DNA of 64,000 nucleotides from Nitratidesulfovibrio sp. (GTDB taxonomy: Bacteria > Desulfobacterota > Desulfovibrionia > Desulfovibrionales > Desulfovibrionaceae): contig NZ_JBDXXH010000005.1 of assembly GCF_040373385.1 (NCBI RefSeq), forward strand, positions 62,001-126,000, read 5' to 3'. Position numbers and translations under genes: made by a program. Positions 40,690 through 48,503 of this stretch are shown here, one piece after another. The notes under the pieces are model-generated. The model did no database searches. It had not been told where the DNA came from and saw only the letters and a list, made by a program, of their open reading frames with translations. Positions within the stretch are counted from its first letter, which is position 1, and each line of letters starts with the position of its first letter.

Positions 40690-41409
40690 TCAGGCGCGGG
40701 GCTTCACGCCCATGCGGCCCGTGTAGTCTGTCCGGGCCAGCAGCGGCGGGGTGGCCCCGGCGCGGGCCAGGTCCGCGAAATAGGCGTCCACGGCGCGGCC
40801 CACGCCGGGAAAGTGGCCGTAGTCGTCGATGCACAGCACCCCGCCCGGCGACAGGCGCGGGTAGAGGTGGGTCAGTTCGTGGCGCACCGAGTCCGCATCG
40901 TCGGTATCCAGATGCAGCAGGGCGATGGCGTCCGGCAGGGGGCCGCCGGGAATGGTGGCCTGCACCGGGCCGCGCAGCACGTGCAGCCGCTGCGCCGGGT
41001 AGCTGGTGCGGGCAAAGTTGGCCATGGCTGCGGGCAGCACGTCGTCCTTAGGAAAGGCTTGCAGGGTTTCTCCGGTGATGGAGGCTTCCTCCACCCCGTC
41101 GGGAAAGCCCCGGAAGGTGTCACACCAGAAAAGGTCGCGGTCCGTTTGCCCTGGCTGGCACAATTGGGCCAGCACGGCGGCGCAGAAGCAGGCCGAGCCG
41201 CCCCGGTACACCCCGCATTCCAGCAGCGCGCCGGGAACGCCGATGGCCGTGATGTGGCGCAAGGCCAGGTACAGGGCGTGGAACCGCTCCACCGACAGCA
41301 GCGAATCGTCGCGCCACGCGAAGTAGGCGTCCCAGAACAGCGCGTCGGTGATGTCGGGGTAGCGGGGGCGCGGGTCTCCCCGTTCGGAGTTGATGGAGGC
41401 GGCGTTCAC
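40690..41409 (-). CDS. TylF/MycF-like O-methyltransferase
   Basis: A 239-residue macrocin-O-methyltransferase-family protein. Visible features are GALLECGVYRGGSACFCAAVL, FWCDTFRGFPDG, LLHLDTDDADSVRHEL with the metal-binding acidic residues, and SPGGVLCIDDYGHFPGV. It is translated from a GTG at 41409 that overlaps the stop of the upstream NeuA-like gene (GTGA); no ATG fits the conserved N-terminus. Predicted to methylate a sugar hydroxyl, Mg- and SAM-dependent. Confidence 0.85.
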   Translation of the reverse strand: MNAASINSERGDPRPRYPDITDALFWDAYFAWRDDSLLSVERFHALYLALRHITAIGVPGALLECGVYRGGSACFCAAVLAQLCQPGQTDRDLFWCDTFRGFPDGVEEASITGETLQAFPKDDVLPAAMANFARTSYPAQRLHVLRGPVQATIPGGPLPDAIALLHLDTDDADSVRHELTHLYPRLSPGGVLCIDDYGHFPGVGRAVDAYFADLARAGATPPLLARTDYTGRMGVKPRA

Positions 41410-43451
41410 GGGGCGTTTCCTGTGGCGGCTTGGGGGGTGATGTCGGGGTGCCCGTCGTGGGCGGCCAGGGCCATGCCCCGTGCGGCGTCCAGGCGCGAGG
41501 CCACCAGGGTGGCTTGCGCCCGTCCGATGGGGATGGGGCGGTAGGGCAGGCTGGCGGATTCGCCGGGGGGGGGATTGTGCGGACCGGGGGCGCCATCGGC
41601 GGCGCGTTCCGGTGTGCTTCCTGTCGTGCTGTCCCCCGCAGGCAGCAGGGTCAACGCGCCGTCGCGGCACCATGCCCCGGGCAGATCCTGTCGCCGGGCG
41701 GGCACCCCCGGCGCGGAAAGCACGGAGCCTGCCGCGTCCACCCGCTTGAGGTGCGCGGGGTGCACCGGCGCGGGCGATACGGAGCACGCGGGCAGGCCGC
41801 ATCCCGCGTTTGCGGGGGCAAGGAATGTGGTGACGAAGGCGCGCAGGGTGGCCGCATCCAGCAGGGCGGCCCGTCCGTCGATGCACAGGATGTCCCGCCC
41901 GGAAAATTCGGGCGCGGCGGTGGAAATGTCAGGTCGAATCGCGTAGCCTGCCGCAAGGTCGCCCGCGTTCAGCAGCGGCACCGTCCACGCGGCGCGGCGG
42001 CGGGCAAGAAATTCCGGCAGGGGCAGCAGGTCCAGCCCGTAGCGGCGAGCCACGGTGCGGGCCATGGCCCCTTCGCCGCACACGGCCAGCGGCACGTGGG
42101 GCAGGGCGGTGCGCACCGCGTCCAGCACCCGGCACGGCGCGGGTATGCCTGCGATGTGCAGGTACGGGCCGTCCGGTGAGTCCGGTTCCTCCCCGCCGTC
42201 CGGCACGCCGGGTGACTCCTGTCCTTCGGGCGGCAGCACCACCACGCAGGCAAGGTTGGCAGGGTCCGCCATGCTCTCCATGCCGGGGGAGGCAGGCACA
42301 GCAGGCACGCCGGGCCGGGCGTCGGCCTCGTGGTTTCGGGAGACGGGGTGCGCGCCGTCGTATGCGGCCACATCCGCCGGGGTGCACGCCGGAAACGGGT
42401 CATCCCCGTCCAGCAGCAGGCGGCACGTGGCGAGATCCCACGGCTCGTCGATGTCCACGCCCTGCCGGGCGGACAGCACGTGGGCCAGGGGTTCCGCCGG
42501 GGGCGCGGGAATGTCGGTCATGTGCTGCCGAAACCACGGCTGCACATGGTAGTACGGGCGGTTGCAGGTGATGGAAAACGCGCCGCATTGCAGCAACCGT
42601 TCGCCGTCCGGGTGGTCATGGTCCGGGGCGTGACGCTCCGTACCATCGTCTGCCTCCGCGTTCTGCCCACCGTTCAGCGGACGGAAATCCGGGGTCAGGA
42701 ATTCCAGCGACACGGCGGGCAGCCGGGCCACGGTCTGGAGCGAGGGGCGGTTGGCAGCCGCCAGCCGGTCCACGGCGCGCCGCATCTCGTCCGGGTGCAG
42801 GCAGGGGTGGGTGGCCGAAACGGACAGCAGAAAGTCGGGCACGCGCCGTTCCACTAGCAGCATCCACACCTGTGCGTAGACCCATGCATCCAGCGGTGAC
42901 GCTTCGTCCGTGGCCAGTTCCGCCGGGCGCAGGAAGGGCACGTCCGCCCCGGCATCTCGGGCCGCCGCCGCGATGTCCGGGCAGTCGGTGTTGACCATGA
43001 CCCGCGTGACGGACGCCACAGAGCGGCAGGCCGCCACGGCCCGCGCGATGAGCGGCACGCCGCTCACCATCCGCAGCGCCTTGCGGGGCACCCCGCGCGA
43101 GCCGCCGCGCGCGGCAATGACGGCCACCACGTCCCAATCCGCGCGCGGGATGTTCACGTCGCGCCGGGCAGGGTCGCGCAGGCGCTGGTGACGCACCTGT
43201 CCGCAATGCATGATCCAGTCGTACAGGCTGGACGAGGGCAGGCCGTGGGCCAGCACCCGGCGTACGGCGCTGTCCGCGCGGCCCAGCCATGATTCGGTCA
43301 CGGCCAGCACGCACTGCTCGGCGGGCATGATGGCCGGGTCGGGTAAATGGGGAAAACAAGGTACATGAGAAAGGCTGGGCAGGGGGGACAGGCCGGGCGC
43401 GCCCGAAGCATGGCCGGGCTGCGCGGGCGAAAGAGGGTGCGGCGCGTTCAT
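41406..43451 (-). CDS. CMP-sialic acid synthetase-like cytidylyltransferase with long C-terminal extension
   Basis: A 681-residue protein. Residues about 105-350 match NeuA/CMP-KDN synthetases: VVAVIAARGGSRGVPRKALR, the SVASVTRVMVNTDCPDIA strand, SVSATHPCLHPDEMRRAVD and QGVDIDEPWDLATCRLLL. The N-terminal 100 residues resemble no known domain but contain the hydrophobic segment CVLAVTESWLGRADSAVRRVLA. The C-terminal half (about 350-681) holds a second small alpha/beta region (PHVPLAVCGEGAMARTVARRYG; DILCIDGRAALLD) and low-complexity linkers. Family members are about 230 residues, so this is a fusion. It follows the glycosyltransferase-like gene (ATGA overlap) and pairs functionally with the NeuB-like synthase. 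Confidence 0.8.
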   Translation of the reverse strand: MNAPHPLSPAQPGHASGAPGLSPLPSLSHVPCFPHLPDPAIMPAEQCVLAVTESWLGRADSAVRRVLAHGLPSSSLYDWIMHCGQVRHQRLRDPARRDVNIPRADWDVVAVIAARGGSRGVPRKALRMVSGVPLIARAVAACRSVASVTRVMVNTDCPDIAAAARDAGADVPFLRPAELATDEASPLDAWVYAQVWMLLVERRVPDFLLSVSATHPCLHPDEMRRAVDRLAAANRPSLQTVARLPAVSLEFLTPDFRPLNGGQNAEADDGTERHAPDHDHPDGERLLQCGAFSITCNRPYYHVQPWFRQHMTDIPAPPAEPLAHVLSARQGVDIDEPWDLATCRLLLDGDDPFPACTPADVAAYDGAHPVSRNHEADARPGVPAVPASPGMESMADPANLACVVVLPPEGQESPGVPDGGEEPDSPDGPYLHIAGIPAPCRVLDAVRTALPHVPLAVCGEGAMARTVARRYGLDLLPLPEFLARRRAAWTVPLLNAGDLAAGYAIRPDISTAAPEFSGRDILCIDGRAALLDAATLRAFVTTFLAPANAGCGLPACSVSPAPVHPAHLKRVDAAGSVLSAPGVPARRQDLPGAWCRDGALTLLPAGDSTTGSTPERAADGAPGPHNPPPGESASLPYRPIPIGRAQATLVASRLDAARGMALAAHDGHPDITPQAATGNAP

Positions 43452-44647
43452 GCCCGGTCTCCCTGGTTTCCCCGGTTTCCAAGGTCGGCCCAGTCCGTCC
43501 TGTCCGTCCCGACCGCCCGGTCCCCCAAAACGGGCGCGGTTCCCTGTGCCATCTCGCGCCGTGCCGCATGCACCACATCCGGCAGGGTGACGGCAAAAAA
43601 ACGTGCCGCCGGACCGTCCAGCGCAAGGTCCAGCTGCCGCCAGTCGCGGGCGGCGGCCACGGGGTCGCGGGCCAGTGCTGCGTAGGCAGCGCCGTATGCG
43701 GCGGCAATGCGTTCCGGCTGCCAGTGGGCTTCCATCCACGCGCGCGCGGCGTGGCCCACCTCTTGCGCGTCCGCAGGATGGTCAAGCAAGTGGCCCAGCA
43801 CGTGGGCCGCATCCTCCAGCCGCACGTCGACGAACGGGCAGGCATCGGTTTCCGCCATGCGCGCCAGCACCCGGCGGCAGCGGCCATCCAGATGGGCCAG
43901 CACCGGCTTGCCCTGGGCCAGTCCTTCCAGCCCGGTCAGGTGGCAACTGCCCGTGACCAGGTCGTCCACCACGATGCGGGACAGCCGTTTGGCGGCAAGG
44001 GTGGCGGCCAGCGGGGTCTTGTGCATCAGGTGCCAGCTTGCCCCGCGCGGCAGGCAGGCGGAGCGCACGGCGGCCTCGGCCTCTGGCCGGGCCTTGGTGT
44101 TCCAGCGGTCGGCCCAGGCCGAATGCAGCCGGGTGGGCGACAGGAACACGTCGTGGCGCAACGGGCCGTGCAGGGCCGGGTCGTGCGGCAGGTGGTCCGC
44201 GTCGTGAATGGGCAGGGGATTGGGCACCACCCGCGCGCGGGGGTAGCAGCGTTCCTGAAACTGGCCCACCACCAGCGCGGGGATGGGCTGGGCCAGCAGC
44301 GCGGCGGGGGTGATGCCCATGCGGCCCGCCACCAGCCCCGGTTCGCTGTGGAACTGGCGGAGGACGAGCGTGCCCTTATCCGCCAGCGCCCGGAAATCGA
44401 TGGGGGCAAAGTGGCGCGAATCCAGGTCCAGATAGTTGTGAACGTGGAGAATGTCGGCGTGTTCCGCCAGTTCGCGGGCGAGATCCGGCGTTTCGTCGAA
44501 CACCACGTCCTGCCCGAAGTCCTCGCTGCCGTAGCGTGTCAGGTCCACCAGCCGGGCCGTGCAGCCGGGCAGGTGGGCGTTCAGCGCCCGGACGAGCCGC
44601 AGCGGCGCGCCCGCCAGCGGGGTGATGGCGAAATGGACGACGCGCAT
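43448..44647 (-). CDS. Glycosyltransferase-like protein (GT-B fold)
   Basis: A 399-residue protein beginning MRVVHFAITPLAGAPLRLV, the usual first strand and glycine loop of GT-B glycosyltransferases, then ADILHVHNYLDLDS, PNPLPIHDADHLP, FLSPTRLHSAWADRWN and GLEGLAQGKPVLAHLDG, which corresponds to the donor-site Ex7E-like region. The C-terminus ends in a GNRGNQGDRA repeat-like tail. The start at 44647 shares one base with the stop of the NeuB-like gene (TGATG). Confidence 0.8.
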   Translation of the reverse strand: MRVVHFAITPLAGAPLRLVRALNAHLPGCTARLVDLTRYGSEDFGQDVVFDETPDLARELAEHADILHVHNYLDLDSRHFAPIDFRALADKGTLVLRQFHSEPGLVAGRMGITPAALLAQPIPALVVGQFQERCYPRARVVPNPLPIHDADHLPHDPALHGPLRHDVFLSPTRLHSAWADRWNTKARPEAEAAVRSACLPRGASWHLMHKTPLAATLAAKRLSRIVVDDLVTGSCHLTGLEGLAQGKPVLAHLDGRCRRVLARMAETDACPFVDVRLEDAAHVLGHLLDHPADAQEVGHAARAWMEAHWQPERIAAAYGAAYAALARDPVAAARDWRQLDLALDGPAARFFAVTLPDVVHAARREMAQGTAPVLGDRAVGTDRTDWADLGNRGNQGDRA

Positions 44648-45864
44648 CACGCGGCCCCGGTCCTGGTCCGGACCCCGGAATCGGTCGGAGAATCCGTGGG
44701 GGAACCGGCTGCGGGATTCGGCGCCGTCCTGCTGCTGTCCATGGTGCCGTCCTCTTCGTCCGTATCCCCCGTCTGCACCGGCATGGCCAGCATGGCGGGC
44801 AAAAGCTGCCCGTCGCGCGGCAGGTCCACGGTCAGGGAATTGCCGATCACCGCGTCCCACAGTTCCGGCGACAGGCCGTCGCCGGGGCTTTTCACGGTAA
44901 GGTCGTCCGGCATTAGCACCGTGCCCGCCGGAAGATTGCGCGCGGCCACCAGGCTTTTGCGCAGCTTTACGGCCATGGCCGCCTCGTGCGGGGTGACGCG
45001 CTTTTCGGTCACGCCCATGGCCCGCTCCACCTCGCGGATCATGCGGACCATGCAGGCAAGGTCGTCCGGCTCCAGCGAGGCCTGATGGTCGGTGCCGCGC
45101 TGGGTGCGGTCGAGGGTGAAGTGGCGTTCCACCAGGCACGCCCCGCGCGCCACGGCAGCCACGCTGGGGCCGATGCCCCGCTCGTGGCCGGAATAGCCCA
45201 CGGGCAGGCCATAGCGCAGGGCCAGTTGGTCCATCACCGGCAGGGCGATGTCCGCCTCGTCGCAGGGGTAGCTGGAGTTGCAGTGCAGCACCACCACGCC
45301 GCCGTGCCCGGTGGAAAGTTCGGCCACGGCCCGGTCCACCTGCGCAAGGGTGCTCATGCCCGTGGACAGCACCACCGGCAGGTTCAGCGCGGCCATCCGG
45401 CGCAACATGGGTACGTTGACCACGTCGGCGGAGCAGACCTTCAGCAGTTCCACCTTCAGGTCGGCCAGCACGGCAAGGCTGGGCGCATCCCAGGCAGAGG
45501 CGAAGAAGACCATGCCCAGCGATTCGGCCAGTTGCTTCAGTTCCGCGAACTGGGCGGCGGAAAGTTCCAGCGCGTCGCGGTGTTCGCCGTAGGTGGCCCC
45601 GAAGCTGTTGGGGCCGCCATAGGCGGCGCGGGCACCTTCGGTGGTGAGCAGGGCGGAGGTGTCGCGCTTCTGGAATTTCACGGCGTCCGCCCCGGCGCGG
45701 GCGGCTTCGCGCACCATGCGCCGGGCGGTGTCCATGTCGCCCTGATGGTTGTTGCCCACCTCGGCCACGATGAAGCACGGGCAGCCGGGGCCGATGCGCC
45801 TGCCGGAGGCCAGGGTGATGCAGGGGGCGGCGGTGCCGCCCGCAATGTTGGTGGATGCGTTCAT
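44647..45864 (-). CDS. N-acetylneuraminate synthase-like protein (NeuB family)
   Basis: Predicted to condense phosphoenolpyruvate with an amino sugar to give a nonulosonic acid. It has 405 residues. The TIM-barrel domain shows FIVAEVGNNHQGDMDTARRMV, ADAVKFQKRDTSALLT, SAWDAPSLAVLAD, SYPCDEADIALPVMDQLALRYGL and GYSGHERGIG, with the substrate-binding HFTLDRTQRGTDHQASLEP. A C-terminal SAF domain (about 310-370) precedes a Thr/Asp/Pro-rich tail (SPTDSPTDSG) unique to this protein. The start at 45864 overlaps the stop of the regulator gene (ATGA). Its product would be activated by the NeuA-like protein downstream. Confidence 0.92.
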   Translation of the reverse strand: MNASTNIAGGTAAPCITLASGRRIGPGCPCFIVAEVGNNHQGDMDTARRMVREAARAGADAVKFQKRDTSALLTTEGARAAYGGPNSFGATYGEHRDALELSAAQFAELKQLAESLGMVFFASAWDAPSLAVLADLKVELLKVCSADVVNVPMLRRMAALNLPVVLSTGMSTLAQVDRAVAELSTGHGGVVVLHCNSSYPCDEADIALPVMDQLALRYGLPVGYSGHERGIGPSVAAVARGACLVERHFTLDRTQRGTDHQASLEPDDLACMVRMIREVERAMGVTEKRVTPHEAAMAVKLRKSLVAARNLPAGTVLMPDDLTVKSPGDGLSPELWDAVIGNSLTVDLPRDGQLLPAMLAMPVQTGDTDEEDGTMDSSRTAPNPAAGSPTDSPTDSGVRTRTGAA

Positions 45865-46565
45865 AGCAGCACGACGACCTCCCGCGCCGATTCCGGCATG
45901 CCGGGCATGGCCAGCAGCTGTTGCTGGATGGCGCGCTGGTGCGCGAACGAGGACACCACCACCGCGTCCACGGCCAGCAGGCCGGGTTCGGTCAGCAGGG
46001 CCGCCGGGGGCTGCACGGTGTGCCCGTGGAAGGGGGTGCCGTGCTTGGCGGCATCGTTGTCCACCACCAGGGTTACCTCGAAGGGGGTGCCTTCCAGCGC
46101 CGCCAGCACCACTTCGCCCGTTTCGGCGGCGCCGAACAGGGCCAGACGCAGCGTGCCCAGACGCAGCGGGCCAGCAGGTTGGGGCGGCAGGCCGGGTTCG
46201 GGGGCCGGGGCGGATATCCTGCCCCGCCGTTCCGCCAGCGGTTCCAGCCGGCGCCGCACCAGTTCCTTGATGGAGGCAAACCCCCGCACCATCTCGGCGC
46301 AGTACTGTTCCATCATGTTGCGCCGCGCCTCCTGCCCCTTGTCGGTAAGGCGGTAGGCAAAGCTTTTGCGGTTCACCGGGGCGAACTGGACCATGCCCTC
46401 TCTGTGCAACTCCGCCAGGTACTGGTTGACCATGGCGCTGCTGGTGCGGCTGAACCGAGCCAGTTGGGTCTGGCTGAGCCGTTCGTTTTCGGTCAGCGCC
46501 TGCACCACGGACAGCAGGCGCAGCTTCTTGGACGGACGGATGTAGTCCTTGCCCTGGAAGAACAT
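45861..46565 (-). CDS. Winged-helix regulator fused to a Rossmann-like domain
   Basis: A 234-residue protein, first gene of the glycan operon. The N-terminal about 85 residues are a winged helix-turn-helix (LRLLSVVQALTENERLSQT ... SSAMVNQYLAELHREGMVQF) of the MarR-like type. After a linker, the C-terminal about 100 residues resemble the N-terminal Rossmann part of sugar acetyltransferases (LRLALFGAAETGEVVLAALEG, EVTLVVDNDAAKHG, DAVVVSSFAHQRAIQQQL). It might sense a pathway sugar nucleotide or metabolite. The start MFFQGKDYIR at 46565 follows a GGGGG stretch; a perfect 8-bp inverted repeat lies 11 bases upstream, a probable operator. Confidence 0.78.
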   Translation of the reverse strand: MFFQGKDYIRPSKKLRLLSVVQALTENERLSQTQLARFSRTSSAMVNQYLAELHREGMVQFAPVNRKSFAYRLTDKGQEARRNMMEQYCAEMVRGFASIKELVRRRLEPLAERRGRISAPAPEPGLPPQPAGPLRLGTLRLALFGAAETGEVVLAALEGTPFEVTLVVDNDAAKHGTPFHGHTVQPPAALLTEPGLLAVDAVVVSSFAHQRAIQQQLLAMPGMPESAREVVVLL

Positions 46566-47131
46566 GAGGCCCCCGGAAAATCGTTCAGTATGTTTATGAT
46601 CGATTTTCGCAGGCTGGCGGGGTTGTGTCAAGCATGGTGCGGAAAATTCATGGCTGGCGCGGTCTGGCGGGCAAAGGGCCGTGTCCGCGCGGGGTTGGCG
46701 TGGGGGGGCACGGGAGGGCACCCGGGGATGCCGGGCGCAAAGGGCAGGGGGCACGGGGAAGGGGTGTCGTCACCGTGTCGTCCCGGAGTTGTGGCAACAC
46801 GGACATGCATGCGGAATGTTGCCGGGTGCATTGCCCTTGCGGATGCGGCCCGCGCCGATGTCGTCCGCCCGTGCGGGGGCGGCAGGGCACGGCACCACCG
46901 TTGCATGCGCGCGGGGCGGCGGCGGATTCTGCCGCCTGCCCCCCCGCCCCGGCCATCGCCTTGTTTACGGCGGTTATCCTTGACGCATGGCGGCTTCCGG
47001 GGCAGTGCTCATGAACGCGCGGCGCACGGGCATGGGCCCGCTCGGGGGAGTTCAGGCCGCCGCGCGCGAGACACCACGGACCCACGACCATTCGGGGCAT
47101 GTCACGCCAGGGGCATGCCGCAGGAGCATCA
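46566..47131. other. 566-bp divergent gap between glycan cluster and PilZ gene
   Basis: No gene seen. It contains the 8-bp inverted repeat operator candidate near 46576-46608 and should hold promoters for both the glycan operon (minus) and the PilZ gene (plus). The rest is very GC-rich with no clear motif; near the plus gene is TTGACG at 46979-46984 without an obvious -10. Confidence 0.5.
46576..46608 (-). promoter_or_regulatory. Perfect 8-bp inverted repeat, probable operator of the glycan operon
   Basis: The arms are GAAAATCG (46576-46583) and CGATTTTC (46601-46608), separated by 17 bases of AT-rich sequence (TTCAGTATGTTTATGAT). It lies 11 bases upstream of the start codon of the wHTH regulator gene, the first gene of the operon, so autoregulation is likely. 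A CATACT sequence in the spacer on the minus strand could be a -10. Confidence 0.65.
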
Positions 47132-48085
47132 ATGGCATTGTTCGGCAAGAAGGACGAGGAGCACGCGACAAACCTGGTGTTCCAGCAACTGCGCCTTGCG
47201 GCGGACCGCCGGGCGCGGTTCTACGTGGTGGTACGCACCCGCGACGGCAAGCAGCATTCGCTGCCCGGGCTCATCGATTCGTACGAAGGCCCCACCCTGC
47301 TCATCGACATGTCCAGCGGGGTGCGGCTTTCCTCGGCATGGAAGGGGCAGACGGTGGAATGCTACTTCCGCATCGTGGCCATGGCCCCCCAGCGCACGGA
47401 ACAGCATTACATGTTCGCCTCGCGCATTCTCGACATCCGCGCCCTGTCCACCGGGCTGATCGTTGAACTGGAAAAGCCCGCCGCCATCGACTCGGGGCAG
47501 CGCCGCCGCAGCGTGCGGGTGCGCCCGGTGCCGGAACTGGTGGGCCTGCTGGAAATGTGGCGCGACGAAGCCCCCGACGACGGCCCGTTGCCCCTGGCGG
47601 CGCTGGAAGGGTATCTGCGCATCGCCGGTGCGCCTACCCAGTGCCTGCTTGGGGCGGAGGGACAGCCCGCGCAGGCGCCCCAGACCGCGTCAGGCCCGGT
47701 GGCGGAATCCGTGGCAGACCCGCAGCCCGGCCTTGTGGACATTTCTGCCGGGGGCATGCGCGCCTGCATCGCCCCCCGCGCGGGAGTGAGCGGCGAAAAG
47801 GGGCCGCTGGCACGGGGCGACAAGGTGGTGCTGCGCGCCATCCTGCACTGGCCCGGCGGCGCGCATCAGCCCCTGGACCTGCTGCTGAAGGCGGAGGTTT
47901 CCACCCGCATGCACACGGGCAGCGTGGTCGGCGGGGTGGACGTGGGCGTGGAATTTCTGTTCGACGGCAAGATCGACGTCGACGGCACGGTGACCTGGGT
48001 GCCCGTGCGCGACGGGGTGTACCGCGCCGCCCAGTGGGTGAACGCCGTGTACATGGAGTACATGCGCAAGGTGCGCTCGCAGTAG
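47132..48085 (+). CDS. PilZ-domain protein with YcgR-like N-terminus (c-di-GMP binding)
   Basis: A 317-residue cytoplasmic protein. Residues about 15-115 form the beta-rich N-terminal (flagellar-brake type) domain (FYVVVRTRDGKQHSLPGLID, TLLIDMSSGVRLS, VECYFRIVAM). The PilZ domain follows: RRRSVR at 124-129 (the RxxxR half-motif) and DISAGG at 203-208, then a beta barrel with DVGVEFLFDG. The arginine and DxSxxG motifs that bind c-di-GMP are both intact. An Ala/Gln/Pro-rich insert (about 150-200) is inserted in the PilZ domain. Start at 47132 has AGGAG upstream. Predicted to regulate motility or exopolysaccharide in response to c-di-GMP; no clear partner is adjacent. Confidence 0.85.
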   Translation: MALFGKKDEEHATNLVFQQLRLAADRRARFYVVVRTRDGKQHSLPGLIDSYEGPTLLIDMSSGVRLSSAWKGQTVECYFRIVAMAPQRTEQHYMFASRILDIRALSTGLIVELEKPAAIDSGQRRRSVRVRPVPELVGLLEMWRDEAPDDGPLPLAALEGYLRIAGAPTQCLLGAEGQPAQAPQTASGPVAESVADPQPGLVDISAGGMRACIAPRAGVSGEKGPLARGDKVVLRAILHWPGGAHQPLDLLLKAEVSTRMHTGSVVGGVDVGVEFLFDGKIDVDGTVTWVPVRDGVYRAAQWVNAVYMEYMRKVRSQ

Positions 48086-48503
48086 GGGTATTCCCGAAGC
48101 ATCCGTTCGTGGGCTTGCGAGCCGTGCGGACATCGTACGCAACGTCCGGCCCGAAGGGCGCGACCCGACCCTTCCTGTCCGCCGCGAGCCTTCAGCAATG
48201 GCCGCCGCACCCGTGCAGGGCGCGGCGGCCTTTGCATGTCCCGTCTGCACGCTGATTTAACGGTACATCTGCGTGGCGTGATTTGACAATATTCGCATGG
48301 CCCCCCGCTTGACGCACCTGCCGCCGGATGGTCTACAGGACTGTCGGTCTCATTGCATCGGACAACGCATCGTGGGCATCATTGGCATCACGGGCATCGG
48401 GGTGCTGGCCGGACGGCCACGGGACGAGCCGTCCGCACCGGTCCTGACAGGCCTTGCCGGGCCCGCGCGGCGTCATTGCAGCAACAACCGCTGGAGGTAC
48501 TGG
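48086..48503 (+). other. 418-bp gap before the peptide ABC transporter
   Basis: It carries a terminator for the PilZ gene (listed separately) and then a possible promoter. TTGACA occurs at about 48282-48287 and TTGACG at about 48309-48314, but no good -10 with normal spacing was seen. A short stretch near 48256-48296 is AT-richer. Confidence 0.4.
48200..48233 (+). terminator. Rho-independent-type terminator after the PilZ gene
   Basis: The arms are GGCCGCCGC (48200-48208) and GCGGCGGCC (48222-48230) with a 13-base loop, followed by TTT. Confidence 0.65.

Noticed and set aside
20350..46565. Prophage or mobile island in the glycan region
   Set aside because: No integrase, transposase, att-like repeat or tRNA boundary seen; codon style is similar to neighbours. 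Base composition was judged only by eye.
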